Shown here piece by piece: positions 10,606-21,606 of a stretch of 64,000 bases of DNA (its first letter is position 1; each line of letters begins with the position of its first letter). Made by a program: the position numbers and the translations under genes. The stretch lies in assembly GCF_000340215.1 (NCBI RefSeq), contig NW_006921532.1:8623409-8687408 (forward strand), in the 5' to 3' direction. This DNA comes from Pseudocercospora fijiensis CIRAD86. Its lineage: Eukaryota > Ascomycota > Dothideomycetes > Mycosphaerellales > Mycosphaerellaceae. Under the pieces are notes generated by a model that searched no databases, was not told where the DNA came from, and saw only the letters and a list, made by a program, of their open reading frames with translations.

Positions 10606-13600
10606 CGCCGCACTAACTGTTAGCCTTATACGGCGTAAGACTATCGATATTGTGCTAGCTATTATACGTACCTATCTCGTATCGGACACGTATAGAACTA
10701 ACTATAAGACTAAGGTTATACTAGATCTAGGAAATTCAGTTAGCGCCCTTATTAGCTATCGCCTAGCTAAGCAATTAGACCTTCGACAACTGCCTAGGAC
10801 TAACCTACTAACCCTTGCTTAGTTTAATAACGCTCGGCACTTGACCTACGGAGCCTACTATGTCTATATAGCCCTAAAGGACGACCTCGGCAATAAGCGC
10901 CTGCTAAACTTTACTGCCTACGCAGTAGACATAGATAGCCTCCTCTCCGATATTATTATTAGCAACCCTGTTCTTAAGTACTACGCTATAGTTATAGACC
11001 TAGGCCTTTAATAGTAGCGATTTAGAATCGCTCGGAAAGAGGATATTAAACACATCGATGTTAGCGAGTGCCCTAATAATATTAGGGTCCTATTTATTAG
11101 CAACCTAACCCTAGCTAATCCGACGGTCGACCTGCTCGGTAATAATAATAAGCCTATGCTCCCTAATAGCATAGATCCTAATTAGCTTGCTCGTATACTA
11201 GAGCCTATCCGAGAGACCTATATTAATGTGTTTAAATACTACCTAGCATCGACATTGCCTATATTCAAAGAGACGGATTATAAGATTGACATTATAGAGG
11301 GCAAAGAGGTTCCTTTTAGCCCCCTCTATAACCTTAGTAAACGAGAGCTTGCTATACTACGTAAGTACCTAGAGGAAAACCTAGCTAATAGCCGCATTCG
11401 GTATAGTAACAGCCCTACTAGTGTACCTATCCTGTTTGTTCTAAAGAAGGATAGTAGCCTACGTTTATACGTCGATTACCGTAGACTTAATGCTATTACT
11501 ATTAAAGACCGCTGTCTACTTCCGCTTATTAATAAGACCCTCGATCGCCTTTCTAGGGCTTACTTCTATACTATACTAGATATTAAGGATGCGTACTATC
11601 GTATCTGTATTCGCAAGGGCGATGAATAGAAGACGGCCTTTCGCACTCGTTATAGCTATTTCGAGTACTTAGTTATACTATTTAGGCTAGCTAATGCCCC
11701 TACTACATTCTAGTCCTATATTAATCGGGCCCTTTCGGGCCTATTAGATTACCTCTATATAGTTTACCTAGATAACATCCTAGTTTATATACACTCTCCT
11801 AACATTGCGGAATACTAGGCTATAGTCCGTAAGGTACTCGATCGCCTAAGGGCCTATAGTTTATACTGCAAACCCTCTAAATGTACCTTTGCTGCTAAAG
11901 AGGTATCCTTCCTTAGCTTCCTCGTATTAACCGAAGGTGTTAAGGCTAATCCTAATCGGATTAAGACTATTACTAAGTAGCCAACCCCTACTAGTATTAA
12001 GGAGCTTCAATTATTCCTCGGCTTCGCTAATTTCTATCGTCGCTTTATTAAGGGCTATTTACGGCATATAATGCCCCTAACTGAGCTTACTAAAACTAAG
12101 GCTAACCTAACTAGAGAGTTCAAATAGACTAACAGAGCACAAGCCGCGTTTAACGGTTTGAAGAAGCGATTCACTAAAGTCCCTTTATTACACTATTTTA
12201 TACTAAATAAGCAGATCCGAATTGAGACTAACGCTTTACAGTTCGCTATATTAGCTATAATGTCTTAGCAGTTAGACAGTAACTACTACTAGCACCTAGT
12301 TGCCTTCTTCTCGAGAAAGATAATTAATGCTAAGCGTCGCTACGAGACCTACGAGTAAGAGCTCTTAGCTATTATCGAGGCCTTTAAGCATTAGAGGCAC
12401 TACCTCGATAGGGCTTAATATACAATACAGGTCTATACAGACTATAACAACCTCCGTAGAATCACGAAGGTTACTAGGGTTATAGGTCGATAGGCTAGAT
12501 AGGCCGTCTACCTCGCTAGGTTTGATTTTAATATATTACATCGGCTAGGCGTAAGCAACCCTACTAATAGCCTATCTAGGCGACCTAATTACGACAGCGG
12601 GACTTAGCAATCCATTAATTCATTGTTTCTAACCCTGTAGTATAAGATTGCTATAGCCTATATTGTTAATAAGCACGCGTAGGATAAGCGGCTTACCGGA
12701 CTCCGCGACGGCTTAAAGCATATTAATGCTCTTGCTATATTAATAGTGCGTATTAAGGCAAGAGCTAAGGACACAGATAGGAGAAGTTATAATAACTCCC
12801 TAGTCGATATCGCTATATACAGTAACAGCGATTAAAGCACTAATGCAGTTAATCCGGCTACTAGTGCTATTAGATGTATATAATGCATACCTCGTTTAAT
12901 AGCGAGGGTGCTATTAAATAACCTTGCAAATAGGGATAGTTAATCGTTTATAGACGAGCTATTACGTGCTTAGTAGAGGGACGCCTTTGCTGCTAAACGT
13001 ATCGATAAGCTTATAAGTAGGCGAAAGACTCGATCTAGTAAGAGTAACAATTAGTCGATCGATAACAAAGGTTATTTAAAGTTTAAGGGCAGATACTATA
13101 TCCCCGCTAAACATTCGATCCGACAAGAACTTCTTAAGCGACACTATAATAGTAAGCTTGCCGGTTACTATAGCACAGAGAGGTCGTACGAGCTACTATC
13201 GCGCATATACTACTAGCCGAATAGTAAGCGGGATATAAAGGACTACGTAAACACGTATACCGTATATTAACGAGTTAAAGCGCCGAAGCACTTGCTATTC
13301 GGCGAGTTGTCTTCACTCCCTGTCCTAAAGAAGCTATTTGCAGAGCTTATAATAGACTTTATTATAGGACTTCCGCCTACTAAGCGTAGGGGGGAAGTGT
13401 ATAATACTATCCTTGTTATAGTAGATCGATTTACTAAGGGCGCTCGATACATCCCGGCGCGTAAGGATTAGACTGCTATTAATATAGTAGAGGCGCTATA
13501 GACTAACATCTTCTATACCTATTAGGGAACCCCTAAAGGGATAGTCTCTAACCGAGGCTCGATATTTATATCGCACTATTAGAGCGAAATATGCCTATAG

Positions 13601-14488
13601 CTAAGACTGAAGCATCGGCTATTAACAGCCTTCTATCTACAGACTAACGGTCAAATAGAGAGGCAGAATGCTACCCTATAGTAGTACCTACGCAGTTACA
13701 TTAATAAGAACCCCGAGGACTAGGTCAACCTTCTATAACCGGCCGAATTTGTATACAACAATAGCGTACATTTATTAACTAAGGTTTCACTATATATAGC
13801 TATAATAGGCCAAAACGCTGCCTTACTATAAGACCTATTTACCTCGCTCGAGGCCGAGCGTAAGGAAAGCGAAGCGCGTTAAGCCCCTAAAATACTAGCG
13901 GCTATCGAGAGGGTTCAAAAGATGCGAGAGATTTACGCTAAGATAGCTAACAAACTAGCAAAGGCCTAGGCCTATTAGAAGGCCTATTATAACAAACACT
14001 ATATACCGATAACCTTTAAGCAAGGCGATATAGTTATGCTTAGTACAAAGAACCTCCGTATCCGCAAACACCTATTACCTAATAGCAAAACACGCCCCAA
14101 ACTAGCACTACGGTTTATTAGCCTATTCCGAATCCGAGAACCGAAGGGCAATAGCTAGGCCTATTAGTTATAGCTCCTACTACACTACACTATCTATAAC
14201 ACCTTCTATATCTCCCTCCTTAAACTATACTACTACCGCGGAGACCCTAATAAAGAAGCCTCTACTAAATATAAAGAAATACTAGCCGACGGTAAAGAGC
14301 TATAGTCTATAGAACGTATCCTATAGCACCGGACTAGGAAAGGCAAGAAGGAGTACCTGCTAAGATAGTAAGGCTATTTACCTAAATAGGACTCGTAGGA
14401 AGCTAAAGCCTCTTTTAAAGACATAACTAAGTTGTTAGATAAGTATTAGACTAGTATAAAGAACAAGAAGAAGGCTAAAAGCTCGTAA
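10606..14488 (+). pseudogene. Chr-3 pol (PR-RT-RH-IN-chromodomain)
   Basis: Protease region near 10715 (VILDLGNSVSALIS). RT core 11228-12110: RLYVDYRRLNAITIKDR, then AYFYTILDIKDAYYRI, then the polymerase motif at 11765-11776 as YLDN instead of YLDD. RNase H near 12180-12600, ending LGVSNPTNSLSRRP. Integrase 13090-14130 with H.KRHYN zinc-finger remnants, LIIDFIIGLPPTKRRG, VSNRGSIF (expected VSDRGS, Asn at 13550-13552) and GQIERQNAT. Chromodomain near 14310-14420 (ERIL.HRTRKGKKEYLLR). The frame ends in TAA near 14488. Loss of catalytic Asp fits TGAC to TAAC. Order and chromodomain place it among fungal chromoviruses. Confidence 0.92.
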
Positions 14489-15718
14489 TGTTACTAAGGC
14501 TTAGGATTAATAGCACCCCCGGGGTGCTATTAGCTAACTAATTAGAGGCCGACAAACTAGGACAATAAGACTACACTACTATAGTAGACGCGCACTAAGC
14601 ATTAACAAACGCGCTATAACTGTTAACTAATCGCCTGCTCTTTTAAGGGATCTACCCCTTTACTAGCGCACGTAACAAGGCCCTCCTCTTAGTATTTAAG
14701 TCCCCCTCTTGTTCCTTTCTTCTAACGAGGCCTCGAGGCCTAAGCGATCGGCGAAGGCGTACGCGTAGCGGATAGTGCCGGCGGTGTATTAGAAGAAACG
14801 GCGCGCGCCTATGTTAGTAACGGTATTGCCGAGTTGTTATTAGTTAAAGAAGGAAATTAGAAGCAAGGTAAAGTTAGCGCTAAGATAGCTAGCGCCGCTA
14901 TTATTAACATTACTTGCTATTATTACTGCGCCTATAGACATAACCTTACCCGTACTACGAGCCTAAGGCACTAAGGGGTTAATTAAAACTTTGATTAAAA
15001 CTTTAAGCTGCCTAAAAGATTAAGCGACTAATAGACTAACTAACTAAGGGCAAAACTATAGAGCTAAGCTAGCTAGGGTCGATCTTGCGGATAATAGGTT
15101 ACTCCTCGATCTATCTAACCCTTTAAGCGAGGCGAACCTCTACTACTGCACTTATAATAGCCTTTACTTATAGAAACTAGAAGAACTGAGTTTTTTAAAA
15201 AGATATAATTAGTTAACACTTAAAGGCTACTAAACCTAACTAATTAGGGCTAGTAAAACTACGATAGTAAATAATAGCTCTCGTAATAATAAGAGCAACC
15301 CTCGGAACGGACAAACCCTTAGAAGCGGACAACCCTCGGAAGCGGACATTACTAGGTCTTTTAAGAGTAGACGCAAAGAACTCGATACGATATTACTTAG
15401 AATAGAGGTAGGGCTATAATACCTCGTACGTCTACCTATTATAGTAGGGAAGACGCGCTCGTATTATAATTAGTCGAAGGCCCTTAATTCTTATAGATAT
15501 ATATTACTTTATAGTTTATTATATATAGAGATAGCGCAGTTAGAGTTGTATATTATATTGTTTAGAGGTAAGGTTTAACATAGTTATATAATTAGGTAGT
15601 TAAGTATTTAATTTAGCGCGGCTAAGCAGCTTATTAGACTTGCTAAGTTAGCGGTAATAGAGGTCGGGATTAGAATATAGGCAGGCTACGAGGGCGCGGC
15701 CTTTAGAAGGGAAGCGTG
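14489..15718 (+). other. Chr-3 3' noncoding region
   Basis: 1.2 kb without a followable gene, conserved in Chr-1 and Chr-2. It starts with the palindrome at 14508-14532 followed by gctaactaattagagg, and ends in a purine-rich tract (agaagggaagcg) next to the LTR, the likely plus-strand primer. Confidence 0.75.
14508..14532. repeat. GC-core palindrome, Chr-3
   Basis: Best-preserved chromovirus copy: TAATAGCACCCC, centre C, GGGGTGCTATTA. It begins about 20 bp after the pol stop. Confidence 0.9.
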
Positions 15719-15915
15719 TATTAGGGCTAAAGAGGCTACACGTGATTAGCATATAACTAGGCCGAGTAAAGCTAGGGTCTCGATACCTTAGGCAGGGCTT
15801 GGCGCTTGGCGTTAGGCTAACTCTCCTGCCTTCCTCCCTCTCCTCCTAGATCCTTATCGAATACTATACTAATTTACTACCACCCTATCTACCTGCTAAC
15901 ATAACCCTTCTTATA
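15719..15915 (+). repeat. Chr-3 first 3' LTR (197 bp)
   Basis: Directly follows the polypurine tract; begins TATTAGGGC. Confidence 0.9.
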
Positions 15916-15918
15916 GTG

Positions 15919-16115
15919 TGTTAGGGCTAAAGAGGCTACACGTAATTAGCATGTAACTAGGCCGAGTAAAGCTAGGGTCTCGATGCCTTAGGTAGGGCTT
16001 AGCGCTTAGCGTTAGGCTAACTCTTCTGCCTTCCTCCCTCTCCTCCTAGATCCTTATCGAATACTTCACTAATTCACTACTACCCTATCTACCTACTAAT
16101 ATAACCCTTCTTATA
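15919..16115 (+). repeat. Chr-3 second, tandem 3' LTR (197 bp)
   Basis: Separated from the first by gtg (15916-15918); it keeps an unmutated TGTTAGGGC start. The TSD ATTGC follows it, not the first LTR. Confidence 0.9.
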
Positions 16116-16120
16116 ATTGC

Positions 16121-16352
16121 TACTAGCAGTAGAAGCGCTAGTTATCGTCTTACGTAGAGCCTTACTCGCCGTTATCTTACGCGGAGCCTTACTCGCGACG
16201 CCCTTTCTAGTACCGGAGCTAGCGGTAGTAGTAGCAGCCCTCTTACGTTAATATACTATACTCGTTCTACTATTTCCGGTCTTGTTACGACCCGTAGAAG
16301 CACTAGGTCCCTTCTTGCGAGGCGTCGTAACTTAGTTAAGTAGACTCGCTAT
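16121..16352 (-). pseudogene. Histone H3-like gene, exon 1 (N-terminal tail)
   Basis: Minus-strand exon that continues at 8809 once Chr-3 and its TSD are removed. The start I favour is ATA at 16350-16352 (ATG before RIP; reading .ASLLN.VTTPRKKGPSAS), giving a tail of about 88 residues before TVAL, twice the canonical length. The diagnostic part is TRKGVASKAPRKITASKALR. It aligns with the H3 tail so that the positions corresponding to R8, K9, K14, APRK, K23 and R26-K27 are kept, while S10 is Gly and no Lys stands at position 4. A second basic motif, TTPRKKGPSASTG, lies nearer the N-terminus. The linker before GTVAL is about three residues longer than in H3. A TTAACTAAG acceptor just inside the exon is an alternative that would shorten it. 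Confidence 0.82.
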
Positions 16353-16639
16353 TATAAAAGTCGTCGAATTAAGGAAAAAAGTGCGTTACGAAGGTATACG
16401 AAGGCGCGCGCGGAGCGAGGGTATTACGGAAGTAGTAGATATAGAGCGTAGAGGTATAGGTATCGATACGAAGGTTAAATATAGCGGTAGTATCGCGGTA
16501 TCGCTAGGCAATAGAGTAAGCTTCGCGCAAGCCTATATTATAGTAACGTTAGAGTAAGGAAAGAAGGCAGGCATAGCTAAAAAAGGTAGGCACGGCTAAA
16601 AAAGGCAGGTACGGGAGACTTTGAAATATAGCCGGCATA
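16353..16639 (-). other. hAT-2 spacer, no gene recognised
   Basis: Upstream of the H3-like start; a candidate promoter region. GCCGGC pairs begin near 16625. No clear coding frame. Confidence 0.4.
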
Positions 16640-17550
16640 TATAGCCGGTATAGTAATAGGCGAAAGCCTCCTTTTAATAAATAGCCGGCGTAATAATAGT
16701 ATCTTACTATAGTATAGATATTCTTTAGTAATGCCTTTACTAGCTATAGTAATCTTATAAGTAACCTAGGCCTATTACTAGTAAATATAAGAAATATTAG
16801 GTAGGCTATACTAAACAAGCTAGTTATTTAGTAGGAAAAGGCCTACTACCGTCTCTATATACCGGCTACGAGTGCCGGCTATCGCTCTAAATTCAACTCC
16901 GCCCTATCTCGGAGGCTAAGGTACCGAGCGGAAACCCTATAGCTTATATTTACTCGGTTATCGCGGAGCGCTTATAGGTAAGGTATTAGAAAAGAGTATA
17001 AAAAGTACGAGAAGAGTATCCTAGGATATAGGTCGTAAGTGAATAAGAGTAGTACGCCTAGTTATTTATATAGTACGTTACTCTATACGACTAAGAGCCT
17101 ATATTATCTTATGCTTCGCTTATAAGACCTCGACTCTACTAGTATACTATCGATCTCTTCCTCGGTCGCTAATACGCTGTCTTAATTCTTCTTCGAGTTG
17201 CCGGACTTAGTACGCATCTATAGCTATATAATAGCGCTACGTATTATAGAGAATTTCTCGTTAAAGTTTCTCTCTCGTAGGCTTGCTATCTACCTCGTAG
17301 TATAGAGTATTAAAGTGCTAATACTAAAGAATCTCCTTATAGTTAGGATACTAGGGCTCCTTAGGACCTTTGTGTTTTAGGTCTAAATAGAGACGTATTA
17401 TAAACGTTCTATCGCCCTTTCGCTTACTACCCGCTAGGTCGCGATATACGAAGAAACTAATCTAAATGTAGCTCGTCTCTATAATAGCCAGGTAAATATA
17501 GAGCGCTAGGTTTCTACTTCGTACCTTAGATTTAGGGACGGCGCGGAGAT
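16640..17550 (-). pseudogene. Unknown ORF X in hAT-2
   Basis: Not recognised. The minus-strand frame reads LALYIYLAIIETSY.I, then RTFIIRLYLDLKHKGPKEP, later DSKPTRENFNEKFSIIRSA and EEEIDSILVESRSYKRS, with only RIP-type stops across about 200 codons. It lies downstream of the second histone fold on the same strand, and a GCCGGC pair at 17568-17585 (GTATCC donor candidate, TTCTAATT branch candidate) lies between them. It could be a separate gene or a C-terminal extension of that histone; the splice phase does not settle this. A faint look of fungal tyrosine-recombinase-type (DUF3435) sequence is not strong enough to name it. Confidence 0.4.
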
Positions 17551-17620
17551 AAAATTAGAAATATAGCCGGCACCTATAGCCGGCAAAAGGATACGAAAAT
17601 AGGCCTCCTCCTAGGTTAAT

Positions 17621-17870
17621 CTAACGACTAAATACAATTTCCAACTAATCCGCTATAAACCGACGCCGAATTTTAGCTAGAAGCTATATATCTTTATTTT
17701 AAAGAGTAACCCGCTTCGTATAGATAGCAAGGAGGTTTAAAAGCTTAAGCTCGGTTACGAGAAATGCCTCCGTAGCTTCCTAAAGAGTACTAATCGCCTT
17801 AGCCGTAAATCGTATACTAGACCGAAAATCTAATATATTTCTCGGACGAGTCGCTAGAAAGGAGTCTTAG
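17621..17870 (-). pseudogene. Second histone H3-like fold, truncated by assembly gap
   Basis: The minus-strand frame from the gap edge reads KTPF.RLVREI (canonical KLPFQRLVREI). After a one-base frame change it reads AISTL.EATEAFLV, then LLNLLAIYTKRVTL.NKDI, corresponding to H3 SAIGALQEA.EAYLV and NLCAIHAKRVTI..KDI. Spacing between FLV and the AI.xKR block equals that of H3. It differs from the first H3-like gene in sequence and lacks its second intron, so it is a distinct paralogue and not a recent duplicate. EAFLV is also the form seen in CENP-A, but the loop-1 region is too damaged to classify. The N-terminal part lies in the gap; TAG near 17621 may be its stop. Confidence 0.78.
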
Positions 17871-18453
17871 NNNNNNNNNNNNNNNNNNNNNNNNNNNNNN
17901 NNNNNNNNNNNNNNNNNNNNNNNNNNNNNNNNNNNNNNNNNNNNNNNNNNNNNNNNNNNNNNNNNNNNNNNNNNNNNNNNNNNNNNNNNNNNNNNNNNNN
18001 NNNNNNNNNNNNNNNNNNNNNNNNNNNNNNNNNNNNNNNNNNNNNNNNNNNNNNNNNNNNNNNNNNNNNNNNNNNNNNNNNNNNNNNNNNNNNNNNNNNN
18101 NNNNNNNNNNNNNNNNNNNNNNNNNNNNNNNNNNNNNNNNNNNNNNNNNNNNNNNNNNNNNNNNNNNNNNNNNNNNNNNNNNNNNNNNNNNNNNNNNNNN
18201 NNNNNNNNNNNNNNNNNNNNNNNNNNNNNNNNNNNNNNNNNNNNNNNNNNNNNNNNNNNNNNNNNNNNNNNNNNNNNNNNNNNNNNNNNNNNNNNNNNNN
18301 NNNNNNNNNNNNNNNNNNNNNNNNNNNNNNNNNNNNNNNNNNNNNNNNNNNNNNNNNNNNNNNNNNNNNNNNNNNNNNNNNNNNNNNNNNNNNNNNNNNN
18401 NNNNNNNNNNNNNNNNNNNNNNNNNNNNNNNNNNNNNNNNNNNNNNNNNNNNN
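17871..18453. other. Assembly gap (583 N)
   Basis: Run of N between the second H3-like fold and the transposase C-terminus; it probably hides that histone's tail and the end of the transposase gene. Confidence 0.99.
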
Positions 18454-21240
18454 TCTTTAGTAACCTACCTTAGCGATTCTAGTAAAGGAGATAGTATCGG
18501 AATACTATAATAGATTCGAAGGTAGTAGGCGAGTATATTCGATTAAAGCGGCCCTAGTAACGAGCGATACTAAAAGACCTCTTATAGCCTATACCTACGC
18601 TCGGGATAGCGAGGACGTCCCGAGCGACCGACGCTATCGTTAGAAACTTAGGCTCTAACCGCTACTATATAGCGAGAATATCGTCTCCGAATTCGTCTAG
18701 AAGACCGGTAAGATCTAGAGATTATTAGCCCTTTTTCCGAGCCTACGGGTTTATACTTACTCGCGCGCCGATAGAGATCGAACTCTTCTTTATTTACTTT
18801 AGTAGTTGCTTCCTCTTCTACCTCTACTTCCTACCTACGAAACAGGTATAATATCGGAGCCTTCTAAACCTTCTTTTTCTTTATAGGAGCTGTATTTAGA
18901 CTAGTTTCTTTCCGACGCTCGTAGAACATCTTTTCTAGAATAGTCTAGTAATGCTTCGGCTATACCTCGTCCGCCTTCTATTCCGGCCTCTACTAGTATA
19001 TATCCTTTTCTACCGGGTTAAGCAAGTACGCAACGCTATAGATATCCCCGAACGAGTTAAAGGTAGTACTATAATATTTATACAACTTAGTATAGGAGGT
19101 GTCTATAGCTTTCGTTATAGCTACTTTTTAGGGAACGCTCTTCTTAGCTAGCTTAGCTACGGTTTCCTCGAGCTCGTTAAAGAGCTAGTTATAGTACGCA
19201 AAGACAAGGTAGATCGTCGGTCCTCGGGTTCTTCTAATCGTAGTAGTAACCTTCGCGTAATGCTTACTAATATCGACGAGATACTCTACTTAGCGCTATT
19301 CGGCGGCGGTAAGGCCGAGCTACTTAATACCCTCGGAACTCTAATAGATCTCGAGAGCGGTACGTAAAGTATATCCCCTCGTAACTATATAGAAAGTCGA
19401 ATCGAACCGGGTCTTAACGTCTTAGGTAAAACGGAGTAGGCGCTAAGGAGGCCGCTTTTGCTATCGCTTATTCTATACGATATTCTAGGTATCGGTTTTA
19501 GGGCGCTCGATTAGGTTCTTTTAAATAGCCTCGAATCGGTTATATCTCTATAAGCTCGAGTTCGTATATATTGCTAGACGACGAAGCTAGAGAAAAAGAG
19601 TTAGAACTATACTAGGTTGCCAGCTATAGGTACCGGCTACGGATAAAAGTTATACCTTATATAAAACGAGAGCGAGGCTCTCTACCTTATCCCGTCTTAT
19701 TACTGTAATAAGTTTCTCGACTTTCGACTTTGCTTTATCCTTATCTAGGATCTTCTATTAGTCGTCGTTTAATAGTACAATTTTAAGCGTCTTAAAGAGG
19801 GCTCGGATCGCGATTTAAACTATATAAGCGAGGTAGGGAAACTTCTATAGGGATATAACTAGCAACGACGTCGGCTCCGATTCGTTAGGGCTAGGGCTAT
19901 TAATAGGCTCCTCTTTATCGTTATTATCGTGCGTATTGTCGTACGTATCCGGAATCGTAGCGAGCTTAATATTCGGAAGATTAAGCTAGATTATAGACCT
20001 TATAATCTCCTCTACGTACTCGACCCTATCGATACAATTAGTAATTTTAAAGACATATACGAGTAAATTGTATATACAACGCCTTATACAATGTTCGATT
20101 ATTACTAGCGTTGTCCGTAGTAATCGAGATTAGTTTCGTTATTACGCTAACTCTGTCTATTGCCGTATAGATAAGCTTCGCTATATCCTTACTAGTATAG
20201 GAACCTAGAATTTTAGGGAATCCGATTATAAGTTCCTAGAGTTTCTAATCCGAATTAATAAAGTATAGTATAATCGAGAGGAAGGAGGCTCTTATAGTCC
20301 GGCTTAACTAGCTATCGATAGCAATAGCTACTCGGCGAGTATTACGGAGGATCTCCCGAATGTCGTCTAACGTAGCCTCTTTATTCTTTTCGAATATAAT
20401 ACGCTAGGTTGTCGCGCCGAGAAATAGGGGAGGGTAGTTTATAAGATATAGGTATATCTTCTATATAGACTCCCTTTCGTAGAAGTCTTCCGGAAGACCG
20501 TTTATAGCTAGCATTTCGTTTACTAGTTGCTTAAAGTCTTCGAGGAAGAAATCGGTAGCCTTTAATCCTAGAGCTTCCTTAAGCGTAGCCTATAATAATT
20601 AGCTAGACCTCTACGGTTAATTTAAGTAGCCGGAATCTGTAGCCGGAATCTGCAGCCGGTAGCTATAGCCGGCAGCTATAGCCGGCATTTTAGAAGACGT
20701 ACCTCTTTCTAGAACGCTATATCTATATTAACTCTCCTCTCTCCTTAAGATTCCCGACACCGTTTAGAATAGAGATAGTTCGTAGGCGATAAGTTCCTAT
20801 CCCCTAGTTTCGGGTGTTTTAAGATTAAACCGTAGAAGTTGTAGATAATTACTAGTTAACCTTTAAGTCGAGAAGTCGTATAACGGTGCAATGCCCCCTC
20901 TATAAAGAACTTCTAGAATATATCCGTTCGCTCCTTACTCCCCTATCGCATCGAGTACTTCCGGAGTTTATACTCCTTCGAACGTAAGTATAAAGGGAAC
21001 TATATCTTATAGACCTATTAATTGAACTGCTCTATATACTCGGGTTTCTAAAGATACGCCTAGCTAGCCTTTTCGAAGATTTCCGGGTTAATACTCGATA
21101 TTCTTATATCTCCGAACAACCTTCTACTTAGACTCCGTAAAGGTAAGGACTAGATAGTAGTACCCTATAATAAATTCCTACTACTAGGATTCGGAGAGGA
21201 TAAATCTAGCCCTAATCGTCGTCTAGGACTTAATAGGCTC
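18454..21240 (-). pseudogene. hAT-2 transposase (hAT family, with introns)
   Basis: Minus-strand hAT transposase; the start is uncertain (21100-21240). Key blocks: RRVAIAIDS.LSRTIRASFL and LIIGFPKILGSYTSKDIAKL, then ISITTDNASNNRTLYKAL near 20110-20140 with catalytic TTD intact. Further on come LRRLAIYTNSS, DVKTRFDSTFYIVTRG, and the hATC dimerisation end near 18490-18720 (DDILAI..RLEPKFLTIA, then DVLAIPSVGIGYKRSFSIAR). Two predicted introns keep the frame: 20590-20702 (GTACGT...TTATAG, KE/ATLKEA) and 19587-19655 (GTATAA...TTCTAAC...CTCTAG, LYK/LRRLA). Both contain GCCGGC motifs. It should catalyse cut-and-paste mobility of hAT-2; here it is dead through RIP stops. Confidence 0.9.
20627..20688. 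repeat. GCCGGC repeat in transposase intron
   Basis: About five GCCGG-containing units, GCCGGCTATAGCT-like toward the donor end of the intron, entirely inside predicted intron 20590-20702. Confidence 0.75.
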
Positions 21241-21477
21241 GAAGGTAAGTATACGACCTCCTCTCGACGTTGTCGCAATCTCGCTCGTATACTAGACTAT
21301 TTCGACTATCGTCTCGTTATTACCCTTCCTAGTATAGCGCCTAGTATATATACAATGTCGGTCGGTATATTTTAAGGTTTCGTACGGTAAGGTAAGGACT
21401 TAGGAGTAGTAGATATATACTAGTAGCTATAGGGAAACACCCTTTCTTTTATAGCATCGTATCGTTAGGAACAGCTA

Positions 21478-21606
21478 GGTAGTAAATAGCTAGCTACCTT
21501 TTTTTTTGTTTCCTAGCTACCTAACTACTAGATTTTTTTTCCTAGCTACCCTAGCTAGCCTAACTACTAGAATTTCTTTCCTAGCTACCCTAACTACCTG
21601 AATTTT
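21478..21606. repeat. Tandem repeat (CCTAGCTACC..TAACTACTAG units)
   Basis: Roughly four imperfect 30-40-bp units joined by T-rich runs. On the minus strand they read as repeats of LG.LGKK, so they either end the upstream gene or lie just after it. Confidence 0.7.

Larger units (their letters stand above)
8810..16115 (+). mobile_element. Chr-3 chromovirus, full length with tandem 3' LTRs
   Basis: Layout: LTR 8810-9006, gag, pol (protease, RT, RNase H, integrase, chromodomain), 1.2 kb noncoding, LTR 15719-15915, three bases, LTR 15919-16115. The 5-bp TSD ATTGC is at 8805-8809 and 16116-16120, so the double 3' LTR belongs to the insertion as it now stands. It landed in exon 1 of the H3-like gene of hAT-2. 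All frames carry RIP stops. Confidence 0.93.

Noticed and set aside
16640..17550. Starship-type tyrosine recombinase (DUF3435) for ORF X
   Set aside because: LALYIYLA... and the following block recall that family faintly, but I cannot place the catalytic R...HxxR...Y residues.
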